Shown: positions 8,529 through 19,109, counted from the stretch's first letter. The stretch: DNA of 64,000 bases from Perkinsela sp. pyNocScin1 (GCA_964019655.1 CAXHTR010000005.1:434001-498000); one strand, 5' to 3'. Program-made: numbers and translations. Notes: generated from the letters alone by a model not told the origin.

Positions 8529-10736
8529 CTACTTCAAAATAATTTTTGCGACTGGATAGATCGCAATAGAGAGAACAAATGTGATGATTGTCATAATTGT
8601 ACCGGGACCAATATAATTCTTTGATATCAGATACGGTCTACCAGATTCGTCTTCTGCGAGGAGTGAGTTGACGTTCGGAAAGGAAGTGATGGGCAGCGCC
8701 ATAGCGCCACTGCAAATAAGAACAGCGCATAAGACGAATGCCCCTTGTGAGGCTTCTTCACGCATGGCGATCTGACGCACGAGGGGCAGAAGAATGATTG
8801 AAGCGACTGTATGTGAAATGAAGGATGTGATTATCATGACAAAGAGCATCGTGATCAAAAATATAGCCGTGACGCTCCGAGCATCAAGCAGCGGCTGAAA
8901 TGCGTCCGCGATGTTTGCGAGAAGAGAAGACTGTCTCGCACATACACCTATCATATTTCCCCCTGCGAGTAGAAAGAGCAAATGCCATGACAGACTGTTA
9001 AAGTCGACCTTCTTCAGCACGCCTGTACCAAAGAAAATAACGATCGGAATAAGCGCAATGATAGCTGGATTGCCAAAGACGTCGGCATCGACGGGCTGCA
9101 ATACCCAGAGGAGAAGCGTGATAGCGCAAACGATGATGACTATGCGCTTCTCCCAAACCGACTCTTGAACATTATGGATATACTCACGATCAGGGCCGTG
9201 TGGTGCGGGGACGTAATCTATTGATTTAAAGGGCTTCCACCACAGTATGAGTAAGGCCCAGCAGAGCAAGACACTGATGATGACGATAGGTAGCGTGAGG
9301 CCCATCCATAACAGAAACGATATTTCATTCTCTCCGAGAATGTTCTGCGCAACAGCATTCTGCGGCGATGCTATTGGATTCAGCATACCGCCGAGATTGC
9401 ACGCAAAAGCAAGTGACAGCAAAACTGCCTCTTGCGCACCGCTACCGGTCGGCAACGCCCAAATAGTTTCTTGTAAAACGCCAAGCAAGAGGACTGGTGC
9501 AGCGACATTTGACACGATCGCAGAAAAGAGAACACCGGCTATCATGACGTTAAGGAGATACACGCTCGGCCAGTGGCCCGATATCTTGTGTATCCACAGT
9601 GCTATCGTGTACTCAAGCCCGTGCTTCGTGATGGCCTTTGACATGGTGAGTCCGCCAAGAACGAGAATTTGTACATGATTGAACATGGAGCCGAGGAGAA
9701 GCGTACTGCATTCATCAGCCCGCATGGCGACATTGGACCCTTTCTCGGGAATAACACGCATAACAACTGCCAAAAACGGAATGAGCATTGCGGTGCAGAA
9801 GTATGGCATGGCCTCGGTCACCCAAAGCGTCACTATGAACCCCATGAGTGCTGCGCATCGGTGCGCGAACCCGTTTGTTGGAAGAATAGGGCTGAACAAC
9901 AGAGCAAATAGCACTACAAGGGCAAGGAGTAAAAACTCGATGCGAAGGTCCCACTGGAGCTGTCCCGAGCTCGTCTCAGTGAATTTTGAGAGGTCTGCGT
10001 TGAAAAGTGATTTGTATTCGACTCGAGTGAGCTTTGCGAGGTGATTTGCATCAGCTTTGAAACTAAGGAGCGAGTCCCTATCGTAGAGTGCCAGCGCCCT
10101 ACAGACAATGTTTGAGCTGTCACTGTGGCGTTTTCGCAGTGCAGATAAAATCTTGTCTAACCCTTCGACATTAAGATCAACGAACTGTAGGAGCTTGGCC
10201 GCAAGGCGGTAGACATGTCTATATGATCGCCGCATCGAGTGGTCTGGCGATATGCTATCATGCACCCGCTTAAATCGGAGTAGCCTTGCCCACCAGGTCT
10301 CCGTAAAACGAAGAATACGACTCTCGGGAATAGGAACGAATTGCAATTTTGGTTCAGTAGCATTCTCGGCCATGGCTTTTCCACTTTGACTTGAGTGGCT
10401 TGATTGCCGACTTTCACGGCACTCTTCTGGGGTCTTTGGGCACTCAATCGAGAGCAACGGCATCTGATTCGGGCTCGAAGAACCAGATGGGCTGAGTAAA
10501 GGAGAGCGTGTTGAGCCCCGGAGGGCTTCCTTCAGCTCCTTGTTCATGCGATGAATGTCCTCAGCTGTAGTTCGGCAGTGCTCACGAATAGTCCGCAAAT
10601 TTTCTTCGAAGGCAATGCAGAATGCATCATCATCGAAGTTATCACTCTTTATCATGCGTTTTAGCCGGCTAAACTGTAGATACGCGGGCGCCCACTGGGG
10701 CTCCATCTCAACTTTCAACCTTTTTTCGAATGGCAT
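8529..10736 (-). CDS. PHO91: SPX-domain SLC13/DASS phosphate transporter, Pho91-like
   Basis: This 735-residue membrane protein begins with an SPX domain (about 1-225): MPFEKRLKVEMEPQWAPAYL, FSRLKRMIK and a basic helix region, with a Ser-rich low-complexity insertion at about 75-125. The rest is a DASS/SLC13 sodium-coupled anion transporter with roughly a dozen hydrophobic spans. It includes VTEAMPYFCTAMLIPFL, the SNVAAPVLLLG segment and the SFPNVNSLL segment near the end, which resemble the SNT/SNV-type substrate and sodium sites. Fusion of SPX and DASS is the layout of yeast Pho87/90/91 and of kinetoplastid Pho91, which exports phosphate from acidocalcisomes; SPX binds inositol pyrophosphates. 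TTG at 10739 is rejected in favour of ATG at 10736. A CTCAG acceptor-like site precedes it. Confidence 0.88.
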   Translation of the reverse strand: MPFEKRLKVEMEPQWAPAYLQFSRLKRMIKSDNFDDDAFCIAFEENLRTIREHCRTTAEDIHRMNKELKEALRGSTRSPLLSPSGSSSPNQMPLLSIECPKTPEECRESRQSSHSSQSGKAMAENATEPKLQFVPIPESRILRFTETWWARLLRFKRVHDSISPDHSMRRSYRHVYRLAAKLLQFVDLNVEGLDKILSALRKRHSDSSNIVCRALALYDRDSLLSFKADANHLAKLTRVEYKSLFNADLSKFTETSSGQLQWDLRIEFLLLALVVLFALLFSPILPTNGFAHRCAALMGFIVTLWVTEAMPYFCTAMLIPFLAVVMRVIPEKGSNVAMRADECSTLLLGSMFNHVQILVLGGLTMSKAITKHGLEYTIALWIHKISGHWPSVYLLNVMIAGVLFSAIVSNVAAPVLLLGVLQETIWALPTGSGAQEAVLLSLAFACNLGGMLNPIASPQNAVAQNILGENEISFLLWMGLTLPIVIISVLLCWALLILWWKPFKSIDYVPAPHGPDREYIHNVQESVWEKRIVIIVCAITLLLWVLQPVDADVFGNPAIIALIPIVIFFGTGVLKKVDFNSLSWHLLFLLAGGNMIGVCARQSSLLANIADAFQPLLDARSVTAIFLITMLFVMIITSFISHTVASIILLPLVRQIAMREEASQGAFVLCAVLICSGAMALPITSFPNVNSLLAEDESGRPYLISKNYIGPGTIMTIITFVLSIAIYPVAKIILK

Positions 10737-10837
10737 CAAGAAGCTGAGGTGGTCATTGAAATATTAAACGCAAAAGTTGGAAAATATGCGCGCAGGAATG
10801 ATATGATCGGTGTGAACCATGAAGCCCTATCGAAAGA

Positions 10838-12670
10838 TTAGATCACAGAGCCACACTCCTGGCTTTGCATGACTCGGGCGGCATGCTCCTCGCGCTTCTT
10901 CTGTGCATATTGCCTTCGCTCTTCTGCCATACGGGCAAGTGTCTTTTTCCCGACTTTCTGGAGTGAAGGTCGGTCGCGCATGGGCATCCAGCGCTCGGGA
11001 TCAGGCTCAGGTGCCCCAGCATCCCGAACAATTTTCTTTTTCGATTTCTTTTTGGACTTTTTCGGAAGACTGAAGGCTGCTTCGATGTTTTCTTCACGAA
11101 CAATAGGCAGCTCTTCTTCGATGAGGGCTTCTGCATCGAAATCCTCCATCGGCTCTACAAAGCAATCATGCTCGATGCCAAGAGTGTACGCTTGGTCGAC
11201 ATCGGTGTACGTGAGTGCGTGGACGAGCTTTCTGATGAATGGTGCATCTTGACGATAAGCTTTCATCTCCTGCAGAATTTTGACAGCCTCTGGATACATT
11301 TTTTGTGCCATGTAAAAGTCAGCGAGCATCTCTGTGAGCTCGACGACTTTCTCAAAGTTCGATGCGCCACGGCTTTTCCAGTACTCTAAGCCTTCCTCAA
11401 GAAGCCATGTCGTCTCTCTGACATGGTCGTTTTCTGTAGCTAGGTTGAGAACTGCTGAGACCACTCCAATAGAGTACTTTTCATCATCTGGAAAAACTTG
11501 AAGAATCTTCCTAATGTCCCTAAAATCCGATTGGTCCAATCGAGCCTGCGTTTGAAAGAGCCGAAGCGTTCGGGCAAAGCCGTCAATTTTATCGAATGCA
11601 TTTGCGTTTGCTAGTTGCTCAATTGCCTCGTTCGATTTCTTTTTCATGCACTTTGCTACTGCGTATAGCGCCGCGAGTGCTGGACATCGCTCGTTCGGGA
11701 ACTCTTTCACCAAAGCCTTAGAAAGATTCATCGCACTTGACAGCTTTCCGATCTGCATGAGAAGAACTGTGTTGTTGTATTTGACGATCATGCGCTGGAG
11801 TTTGTTCAGCTTACTGTCGATGGCAGTGGACTGACACTGCTTGATCATGCACAGAGAGTCAAAAAAGTTCGTGGATTCTTGTGCACACAAGGAGTTGTTT
11901 GCACGCACCGCTTGCAGCACAGGAGGTAGCGTTTGAACTGTCGATAGCGCGCTCAGATAATCTTGTGCCTCTTCGTGGCCACCAGATATAATATAAAGTG
12001 CACTGAGAAGTGCACACAGACCTGCATCATCCTCTGAAACGTTTCCTTCGGTGATAATGCTATCCTTTGGCCGAACGTTGAGAATCATTTCAAGATGCTC
12101 AGCAGCGTAAGAGGCATCACTGGTCAAAGTCATGTTTAGTAGAATGTCGGCGTCACCAATATGTTCTTGATACGCCAAAGATGCCTTTTGTGCCCCTTCA
12201 CGATCGCCAGCTTCATTGAGAGCAGCGAAATAGTTTGCCAAGACATCATGGAGCAAAAAGTTACTTGAACCTTGACCAATTTTTGGGAGTGTATTTGCAT
12301 AGCACGTCGCAGCAGCGGAAAAATCTCCCATTCGGTATAATATCTGTGCTTTGAGCACTTCGACATGAACTTCGTCTTTGAGATTGGTCAGGTGCTTAAG
12401 GGCACCGGCGTATTGCTCCTTGCGGTACATGCAGTAAGCGAGCTGAAATTGAGAGACATCTGTAAGCGGTTTACTCTTAATGAAAGCGATCGCCTTGTCA
12501 AATTCTGCCGCTCTCACGAGCGTACACACCTTGTATTTTCGAACAGCGTCGTTCTCCGGAAGTGCAGCGAGAAGCTTTTCGCATTGTTGCATTGCCATAC
12601 GAGGGTCATCGGCACAGATTTGTAAAGTCTGGAGAATTTTCCTTATTTCTTCTGGGGATCTCTTCGACAT
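10838..12670 (-). CDS. SRP72: Signal recognition particle subunit SRP72
   Basis: The protein has 610 residues from ATG 12670 (MSKRSPEE). The upstream opening at 12730 is GTG. An array of TPR-like helical hairpins covers about 10-520. The lysine-rich segment (KKSKKKSKKK, about 535-545) and then DPERWMPMRDRPSL form the SRP72 RNA-binding motif, whose family form is DPERWLPxRxR. SRP72 binds 7SL RNA with SRP68 and is needed for co-translational targeting. It is somewhat shorter than human SRP72 (671). Confidence 0.92.
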   Translation of the reverse strand: MSKRSPEEIRKILQTLQICADDPRMAMQQCEKLLAALPENDAVRKYKVCTLVRAAEFDKAIAFIKSKPLTDVSQFQLAYCMYRKEQYAGALKHLTNLKDEVHVEVLKAQILYRMGDFSAAATCYANTLPKIGQGSSNFLLHDVLANYFAALNEAGDREGAQKASLAYQEHIGDADILLNMTLTSDASYAAEHLEMILNVRPKDSIITEGNVSEDDAGLCALLSALYIISGGHEEAQDYLSALSTVQTLPPVLQAVRANNSLCAQESTNFFDSLCMIKQCQSTAIDSKLNKLQRMIVKYNNTVLLMQIGKLSSAMNLSKALVKEFPNERCPALAALYAVAKCMKKKSNEAIEQLANANAFDKIDGFARTLRLFQTQARLDQSDFRDIRKILQVFPDDEKYSIGVVSAVLNLATENDHVRETTWLLEEGLEYWKSRGASNFEKVVELTEMLADFYMAQKMYPEAVKILQEMKAYRQDAPFIRKLVHALTYTDVDQAYTLGIEHDCFVEPMEDFDAEALIEEELPIVREENIEAAFSLPKKSKKKSKKKIVRDAGAPEPDPERWMPMRDRPSLQKVGKKTLARMAEERRQYAQKKREEHAARVMQSQECGSVI

Positions 12671-12814
12671 TATTGAATATATTGGAGTGGAAGTGCAGTA
12701 ATATGTGAATTGAAAGCTCAAAATCGGCACACAAGAGTGATATCTATTGCAAACAGGCTGAGCTTTTCATCAGAGGTGTCATATATTGATTTACCACCAT
12801 GCATCGTCATAGGC

Positions 12815-13159
12815 TTAAAGCGATATGGTATAGACAGTCACGATGCAAATCATTTCGGGAACCTCATGCTTCACGGTCGTTGACGAGTCTGTATCGGGGT
12901 CCCAGTGGCACGCAGAGGCTGCGTGTACACCGATTCCCTTGTTCTGGAGAATAACGCATGACGTGATGTACTTCACTGGGGCATCTGATAGCTCAAGAAG
13001 CGACTTGGTGCACTGTTCGACAATCTGGTTGCACCAGAGCTGAATTTGTGCGTGGACGTATTCTGCCTTTTCTGTGATAATGCCTTCAATTATTTTCTTG
13101 ACGCTTCTGTTGATTTCTTCGCTAGAAACTGGGCTTTTCTTAAGGTTTTCTTCTGCCAT
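12815..13159 (-). CDS. Tctex-1-type dynein light chain (DYNLT)
   Basis: A 114-residue protein with the full Tctex-1 fold. The C-terminal half reads YITSCVILQNKGIGVHAAS, then CHWDPDTDSSTTV and ICIVTVYTISL, matching DYNLT1 strands. The N-terminal helix covers EEINRSVKKIIEGI. These light chains dimerise on the dynein intermediate chain. If the organism is an aflagellate kinetoplastid, this would be a cytoplasmic dynein part; that is inference. ATG at 13159. Confidence 0.9.
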   Translation of the reverse strand: MAEENLKKSPVSSEEINRSVKKIIEGIITEKAEYVHAQIQLWCNQIVEQCTKSLLELSDAPVKYITSCVILQNKGIGVHAASACHWDPDTDSSTTVKHEVPEMICIVTVYTISL

Positions 13160-13233
13160 TGCGATATGAGTAGGAAAGCTAGTAAAATATTAGAATATGA
13201 TGGCTCACTTTCTTTTCAAAAGACGCACAAATG

Positions 13234-13608
13234 CTACAGAACAATCATGTTCGGAATGCGATCATTGATCTCATACACCTGTGCGCATGACGGGCAAGTC
13301 ATTGTTCCCTTAATGATCTCGTAACAGTTAAGCACCCTGTGCAGATTCTCGAGGTCTTCCTCTGGGAGCGTTCCACTTGGACACTCAGTAGGTAGCTCCG
13401 CTGTCACTTCAATGTCGAGCGGAAGTCTGTTCACCGTCTCTGTAATGCATGCGAGGTCAAGTCTATCCAATATGTGCTGCATAAAGGATGGATCGAACGC
13501 ACATTCACATTCGGTCATGTCATCTGCATTTTCCACTACAAGCCGCAGAGGAAATCCGTCATTATTGCATTTGACGCACTGGATGAGATTGTGTGTGAGC
13601 AGTCGCAT
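13234..13608 (-). CDS. TRM112: TRM112-like methyltransferase activator
   Basis: A 124-residue protein from ATG 13608 (MRLLTHNLIQC). The longer opening to 13716 overlaps Rpt2 and is rejected. The N-terminus matches TRM112 (MKLLTHNLLxC). Zinc-ribbon cysteines CVKC near the start pair with CPSC near the end (GTMTCPSCAQVYEINDRIPNMIV), and the family ending RIPNML is kept. TRM112 is the obligate partner of Trm9, Trm11, Bud23 and Mtq2 methyltransferases, linking tRNA, rRNA and eRF1 methylation. Confidence 0.93.
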   Translation of the reverse strand: MRLLTHNLIQCVKCNNDGFPLRLVVENADDMTECECAFDPSFMQHILDRLDLACITETVNRLPLDIEVTAELPTECPSGTLPEEDLENLHRVLNCYEIIKGTMTCPSCAQVYEINDRIPNMIVL

Positions 13609-13687
13609 TGTGACGTAAAAGATGGACAATATTTCTTTGAATAAAAAGGGTGCTTTTAGCATAAAATTTGCAACAATAGGTACATTC

Positions 13688-14992
13688 TTATAGGTACATG
13701 CCTTGCGGAACTCCACTGTTCTTCCGCTGCATTATTTTTTCTTTCGCCTTATTGAAGTCCTTTTGATTGACACGCATCCGTCTCTCGCGAAGTGCCATGA
13801 GGCCTGCTTCTGTGCAAACTGCTTTAATATCAGCCCCTGATAGGCTATCCTTGGCCAAAATGAACTCTGTCAAGTCGACATCGTCTTCAAGAGCCATCTT
13901 CTTCGTGTGCACCTCAAAAATTACCTTCCGGGTTTTTTCATCTGGAAGCGGGAACTCAACTTTGCGGTCTATACGGCCTGGTCGAATCAGCGCAGGGTCA
14001 AGCGTTTCAATCTTGTTTGTGGCCATAATGACCTTAACTTCGCTGTGTGCGTCAAACCCGTCAAGTTGATTGAGAAGTTCCAGCATGGTACGCTGAATTT
14101 CCTTTTCACCAGAACTCGATGCATCGTTCCGTTTGGTCCCAATAGCGTCAATTTCATCGATGAAAACGATTGAAGGTGAGCTCTCTTCTGCAACCCTGAA
14201 AATTTCGCGTACGAGCTTTGGTCCGTCACCGAGGTACTTTTGAACGAGCTCTGAGCCCACAACCCTCAAAAAGGTGGCGCTTGTTTGGTTTGCGACCGCT
14301 TTTGCAAGCAGAGTTTTGCCTGTTCCGGGCTCGCCATAGAAAATGACACCCTTGGGTGGCCGTATTCCAATCTCGTCATAGAGCTCTGGATGAGATAATG
14401 GATATTCAACAGCCTCCTTCACCTCCTGAATTTGCTCTTCCAGGCCTCCGATATCGCCGTAGCTCTCGAGTGGGCACTTCTCGACTTTCATGACACCAAC
14501 TAGAGGATCTACGTCATCATTTGCAATGCCAACGACAGCATTGGTCTTATTATGCACCAGAACGCTGCAGCCAGGTTCAATGCTTTCTTTATCGACAAAG
14601 CTCATGACTGGTACATAGTGTTCACCAATTGTACTCACGATCGCGTGCTGATCATCGACCATTTCTTCCAAGGTGGCCACTTGGAGAGGCATACCCTGGA
14701 TTTGCCGAACTTTTTCTCGATCCTCTTCGACCATTGCTGGCAGTGCACGAGTGTCGTCAGCAAAAGCATTGATAAACTCTTCTTCCATCAGCAGGTAATC
14801 CTTCACTCGAGCTAAACGTAAGGCTTTGAGCTTACATACCTTCACCGGAAAAATACGTGGCAGACGGGAGGCAGATTCGGGCCCTTTTCGCTTCTTTTTT
14901 TTACCGACGGTCGGAGGCACCGGTGGCTCCCACTTGCGTTTCTCTTCTTTTCGCCCTCCAAAGCTCCGATTACCACTCTGAGCTTGTCCCAT
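13688..14992 (-). CDS. RPT2: 26S proteasome regulatory ATPase subunit Rpt2 (PSMC1)
   Basis: The 434-residue length equals that of other Rpt2 proteins (about 440). The N-terminal MGQAQSG keeps the myristoylation glycine of Rpt2, and [18 protein letters not shown] is the Rpt2-specific basic N-tail. Walker A GEPGTGKT is at 220-227, Walker [11 protein letters not shown] at 276-285, and a second-region [11 protein letters not shown] gives the arginine fingers. The C-terminus PQGMYL is the hydrophobic-Tyr-X motif that docks into the 20S core. ATG at 14992. Confidence 0.97.
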   Translation of the reverse strand: MGQAQSGNRSFGGRKEEKRKWEPPVPPTVGKKKKRKGPESASRLPRIFPVKVCKLKALRLARVKDYLLMEEEFINAFADDTRALPAMVEEDREKVRQIQGMPLQVATLEEMVDDQHAIVSTIGEHYVPVMSFVDKESIEPGCSVLVHNKTNAVVGIANDDVDPLVGVMKVEKCPLESYGDIGGLEEQIQEVKEAVEYPLSHPELYDEIGIRPPKGVIFYGEPGTGKTLLAKAVANQTSATFLRVVGSELVQKYLGDGPKLVREIFRVAEESSPSIVFIDEIDAIGTKRNDASSSGEKEIQRTMLELLNQLDGFDAHSEVKVIMATNKIETLDPALIRPGRIDRKVEFPLPDEKTRKVIFEVHTKKMALEDDVDLTEFILAKDSLSGADIKAVCTEAGLMALRERRMRVNQKDFNKAKEKIMQRKNSGVPQGMYL

Positions 14993-15085
14993 TGACGCAA
15001 ATTACGAAAAATGAATCCTCTGTATGATGTGAATATCAGTTTATATAGCAAATTTTGCAAATATTCACAGCTCCTACACGGGGAG

Positions 15086-15376
15086 TTAAGCGTTGCGTGT
15101 ACTGAGGTCCTTGCGCATCTGATGGACATTATTATTATAATTTCTGATATCGTGTAGTTCCTGTTGCTTAAACTTTCTGTATTCACCTTTGAGCCTTTTT
15201 GCGTCCGTGGTCCAGTCAGGGTACATTTTTACGAACCGCCTGCTTTGGTAAACGTTAGTAATAACAATGAATACAGAACAGATACCACAGTAGTACGAAT
15301 AAGGATGGTTCTCCAGAGATTGCTTAATGCTAAACTTACGAATGTACCGAGCGCATCGTAGTACCAGGGGGTGCAT
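15086..15376 (-). CDS. Small single-TM protein, probably mitochondrial
   Basis: Unrecognised protein of 96 residues from ATG 15376; the upstream opening is TTG. The N-terminus MHPLVLRCARYIRKFSIKQS is Arg/Lys-rich like a presequence. One hydrophobic span follows (YYCGICSVFIVITNVY, about 29-44), then a charged tail predicted to be helical. The layout resembles small accessory subunits of respiratory complexes, but no family motif is seen. Confidence 0.55.
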   Translation of the reverse strand: MHPLVLRCARYIRKFSIKQSLENHPYSYYCGICSVFIVITNVYQSRRFVKMYPDWTTDAKRLKGEYRKFKQQELHDIRNYNNNVHQMRKDLSTRNA

Positions 15377-15501
15377 TGTATAGATGATCAACAAATGTTG
15401 AGGATCATAACTTAGATTCTACTGCAAAATTGTCTTGTACGCTACGAGACTTTCAGGGAGCTTCAGCGAAAAGTGAAAATTATCTACTCCGTAATATCAT
15501 G

Positions 15502-17502
15502 TCATTTGCTTAGGGATCGTTGATGATTGGAACAATTTTGCAAGGATGCGGAAAGCTCAGAGCTTGTAGCGTTCCATGGAATGCAAACTTCGCCGATGGC
15601 GTTTATGAACACTGCACAGTCACTCGGCACAACTCGAATACTAAGTGTTTTCTTCGCATCTGAATCTTCAAGTAGAGAGCGGCATACTGACGCATGAAAG
15701 CTTTCAAGGAAGAAGAAAACCTCTTCCATTGCTACTTGAAAGTTACCTCGTGCAATAGGCACTCGAATTGAGTGCCTTGTTCTAAAGCGTTCACATTGCT
15801 CGAGCGTATACGTGCTAAACAATATTGAGCGAAGCCATTGGTCAAAATTATCTTGTGTTGAAAGAATGGCATGATCAGCGACAACACTTGGGCAATCAGA
15901 TCTCCCACTGACTGGCTCATGCCACCACAAAGTATGGTCAAAGATCTGGCCCGGTGGTTTTGGAATTTCCGAAATATGATCGATGACCCCACTGCGAAGT
16001 CGATAGACGTCACAACCCTGATATATACCAGATGTATTGACTGATGTTGCTTTCAGTCGATTCCAAAACAGAAGCTCTTCTGCGAAAGTAAAGAAAAAGA
16101 AGCGAACGAATGCTCGACGTAGAGAAGTTGGGAGACCTTTCTGTATATTGCGAATATCAGCTTGAATCTTTTTCTGCGACTCAACAACACGACAGAAAGC
16201 AGCACCAGCCATCTTAAATCGCCGCAGAAAGACTTTTGGCTTCGCCGAAATATCAATGTAAACGCGGAGCTTATCTGCACTTGCAGGGGCGACATTGCAG
16301 CGCACGATTCTGAATGTCGGTGACTTTGTGGTGGGATCACAGCTAGAGTCGTCTGAGGTCTTTTCTATCGCAGTGGTTGGCAGCCGATTCATCGATGCTA
16401 GGTCGTCAGTGAAATCATATGATGTGCCTTCGATTGGCTCTCTGAGAATAATTTGGTGCAAGTGCGGACATCGAAACATTGCGGAAATCTTTCTGGCGTA
16501 TTTCTCCACGCTACGAAGCTTTGTCGATCGCATCACATCCGACCCCTCAAAAACTTGCACATCAGAAACATGAGCGCCCTTGTTTCCGCTCCCCAACAAG
16601 GCACCACACAGACGCTCTACAAGACCAACCAATTGACGTATATGCTCTAACGGCTGATTCGTGCCATTCTCTGCAATATGTATGGGTAATTTTTGGAAGA
16701 ATAGCTGGAGAAAACGTTCAGAAACGTAAAGCTGGTTGCGCAGTCGCATGTACTGAATTGTTCGGTTTTCCAGGTTCGAAAGAGAATTCTCTGAAAGTGA
16801 GCATATGACAGCCTCCGAGTCTGTAAACTGTTGGTCATGCAAAAGCATGTTCTGCTCGATGGTCTCTTTGTCTTTCGCAAGGATTTCCCCAGGGACACGC
16901 AATATTGCTCGTCCGAGTAAAAGAAGTGGCCTTGGACTCCTTGGAAGCGTCTTTTCATTTCGATGTTCGATAACTTTTCGAATGATTTGAATGGACTTCG
17001 AGATTCCATGAAATAGCGCATCGCAAAGATTCGCGTTCCACACACAGATGCTTTTCGTATCGGATGCATGCAAATAATGGTATCGTCTCGTGGAGTTCAA
17101 TATTTCTTTATTGCGCTCGATACCTATGCTAAAATTTTCAAGCGTGAGCATTTTTCTCCAGTCTGAGACCATAGATATCTGCTTCTCGTACAGTGCATTT
17201 AGCATTCGAGCGCTGGCTTGTGCCTCCTCCCATGAACCCCACCCGGATGTGTGCAGCCTGTTCACTTCTTTGTTTGAGACACTGGCCGAAGCTCTTTGAG
17301 ATGGTGGTCTCTGCGTGAGATACGCATGTAGGCACGCGTAAGCGTGCGTGAGCGCTCGAAATTTTTCGCATGTACCGTCTTCCGCAACGTCGGGATGAAC
17401 GACGAGTACTTCACGCAAGTATGCTTTGCGTAAATCCTGAACACATGTGAAAGGTTTTTCTGCCTTCAAGAGCTTACAATACTGTAAAATTTTTTGGTGC
17501 AT
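15502..17502 (-). CDS. J-domain protein resembling TCAIM (DUF4460/DUF4461)
   Basis: A 666-residue protein. An N-terminal J-like domain (about 1-65) contains the HPD tripeptide at 36-38 in LRKAYLREVLVVHPDV. The long remainder is mostly helical without glycine-rich or zinc-finger regions, so it is not a classical DnaJ. A large protein with a J-like start and a C-terminal segment ending in a short beta unit (VFINAIGEVCIPWNAT) recalls mitochondrial TCAIM, built of DUF4460 and DUF4461. That is recognition of layout, not alignment. ATG at 17502. A generic type III J-protein is the alternative. Confidence 0.6.
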   Translation of the reverse strand: MHQKILQYCKLLKAEKPFTCVQDLRKAYLREVLVVHPDVAEDGTCEKFRALTHAYACLHAYLTQRPPSQRASASVSNKEVNRLHTSGWGSWEEAQASARMLNALYEKQISMVSDWRKMLTLENFSIGIERNKEILNSTRRYHYLHASDTKSICVWNANLCDALFHGISKSIQIIRKVIEHRNEKTLPRSPRPLLLLGRAILRVPGEILAKDKETIEQNMLLHDQQFTDSEAVICSLSENSLSNLENRTIQYMRLRNQLYVSERFLQLFFQKLPIHIAENGTNQPLEHIRQLVGLVERLCGALLGSGNKGAHVSDVQVFEGSDVMRSTKLRSVEKYARKISAMFRCPHLHQIILREPIEGTSYDFTDDLASMNRLPTTAIEKTSDDSSCDPTTKSPTFRIVRCNVAPASADKLRVYIDISAKPKVFLRRFKMAGAAFCRVVESQKKIQADIRNIQKGLPTSLRRAFVRFFFFTFAEELLFWNRLKATSVNTSGIYQGCDVYRLRSGVIDHISEIPKPPGQIFDHTLWWHEPVSGRSDCPSVVADHAILSTQDNFDQWLRSILFSTYTLEQCERFRTRHSIRVPIARGNFQVAMEEVFFFLESFHASVCRSLLEDSDAKKTLSIRVVPSDCAVFINAIGEVCIPWNATSSELSASLQNCSNHQRSLSK

Positions 17503-17603
17503 GCATACTCTTCCTAGACCATTCCCATTAATAAATGTTTAGAATCACTATCGAGTAAAAACTTTGAGTGAGCTTCATGACAGCTCAAGATCATTCACTT
17601 TTA

Positions 17604-19109
17604 CTAGTGCTTCCAGATACGCACGGATTTATCTTTCGAGCCACTTGCGACTCGAAGTCCATTGGGGCTCCAGTCAGCACTATAAACCTCGTCTTCATGA
17701 CCTGGCAAGTCCTCAATAAGCTTCGCATCAAATGCGCTCCACAATTTGACTGTTGAGTCTTTTGATGCTGAAATGAGCATTCGGGAGTCGAGGCTCCAAG
17801 CAATGTGGTACACAGCAGCCACATGCCCACGAAGAACGTGCAGAAACTGACCGTCGCATGCTCGCCAAACTCGCACACTTTTGTCTTGGCTTGCGGAGGC
17901 GATCGTCGTCCCGTCCGGGGAAAACTTGACATCGAATATTAAGTCTTGATGCCCTGTAAGTCGCTTTTTCGCGACATCCTGGGCAATTTTCCATATAAAT
18001 ATCGTATTGTCATCACTACAACTTGCGAGAATTTCAGTATTTCCACAGGCTTGCATCACATCTGTATACCTCTTTGCAGCATACGGCTGCTTTTCACTAG
18101 AATCCAAAGTTTTTCTGGTATGATCAAAGCAGCCAGAACGCAGGACGAGGTCAGTGCTGAGGGCAAATGTATTCACCCAGTGAGCATGACCACGGAGCGT
18201 GTGCTTAACCGTCCCATCACTGGCATTCCAAACAATGACGAGCCTATCTTCTGAGGAGGAGAAGATATTTCCAGAGCCACCCCATTTGACGCACGTGACG
18301 CATGCTGTGTGCGCGCTCAGTGTCAATTCTTCCCGCGTGCTTGCTCCATCTATTTTCCAAATCTTCAGCGTTTTGTCCTTGGACGCAGTAACAACTCGGC
18401 TACACGTTGGATTAATGTGCAACGGCTCCCATGATGCGCTGGTGATAAAGTCTTTATGACCCTTTAGCTTCATCGGCGTCGAACCTTTCCACACAAAGAT
18501 ACTCCCATCTCGCGAGCCACTCAGCAATCGCTCTGCGTTCGGTGCCCAAGAAAGAACTTGTACCCATGTTTTATGTCCAGTGAGCGTATCGATGGGCATT
18601 TCAGTATCGATATCCCACAGTCGCACTGTTGAGTCGCCTGAACCACTCGCAAGAACCTTGCTATCAGGCGAAAAAGAGACACTCAGAACAGCTTCAGTAT
18701 GGCCCATCAAGCGTGATGTGCATCTTGTGACAGGTAAAACCCTAAAGATCGCTTGTGGTCGGTAGACTATTTGTAGTTTTTCCTCGCCTGACAGCTCGAG
18801 GTTGGTGCTTTCCAGCATATGCTTTGTGATGCGGCGCCCCTCTGACTCCCATCGAGCAATATTTTGCTTTTTTTGGCGATCTAAAAGAAAATCTTCGAGA
18901 GTTCCACGTAATGGTGCAGAATCAACAAAGTAGGCATAGGGAATGTACTGTGTCGGGTCTTTTTGAAAAAGATCGTTCAGTATACTGTCGAGCTGATGTA
19001 CAGATGCACCGATCGGAATGGAAAGATAGGAGCTCGCTGGTTCACCATTCTCGTCAACGAACTGACAGATCATAGTAGTACAGTTGCTCTGCTTCTGCTC
19101 CACGGTCAT
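17604..19109 (-). CDS. NLE1: Notchless/Rsa4, WD40 60S ribosome assembly factor
   Basis: 501 residues from ATG 19109 (MTVEQKQ); an upstream in-frame TTG is ignored. The N-terminal NLE domain (about 10-75) is the MIDAS-binding ubiquitin-like fold. It is followed by YRPQAIFRVLPVTRCTSRLMGH, which is diagnostic of Notchless, and an eight-bladed WD40 propeller with clear GH and WD repeats (VRLWDID, LKIWKID, VRVWRA, VKLWSA, VRIWKH). Rsa4 is pulled off pre-60S particles by the Rea1/Midasin ATPase. Its presence fits the ribosome-assembly flavour of the cluster. Confidence 0.94.
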   Translation of the reverse strand: MTVEQKQSNCTTMICQFVDENGEPASSYLSIPIGASVHQLDSILNDLFQKDPTQYIPYAYFVDSAPLRGTLEDFLLDRQKKQNIARWESEGRRITKHMLESTNLELSGEEKLQIVYRPQAIFRVLPVTRCTSRLMGHTEAVLSVSFSPDSKVLASGSGDSTVRLWDIDTEMPIDTLTGHKTWVQVLSWAPNAERLLSGSRDGSIFVWKGSTPMKLKGHKDFITSASWEPLHINPTCSRVVTASKDKTLKIWKIDGASTREELTLSAHTACVTCVKWGGSGNIFSSSEDRLVIVWNASDGTVKHTLRGHAHWVNTFALSTDLVLRSGCFDHTRKTLDSSEKQPYAAKRYTDVMQACGNTEILASCSDDNTIFIWKIAQDVAKKRLTGHQDLIFDVKFSPDGTTIASASQDKSVRVWRACDGQFLHVLRGHVAAVYHIAWSLDSRMLISASKDSTVKLWSAFDAKLIEDLPGHEDEVYSADWSPNGLRVASGSKDKSVRIWKH

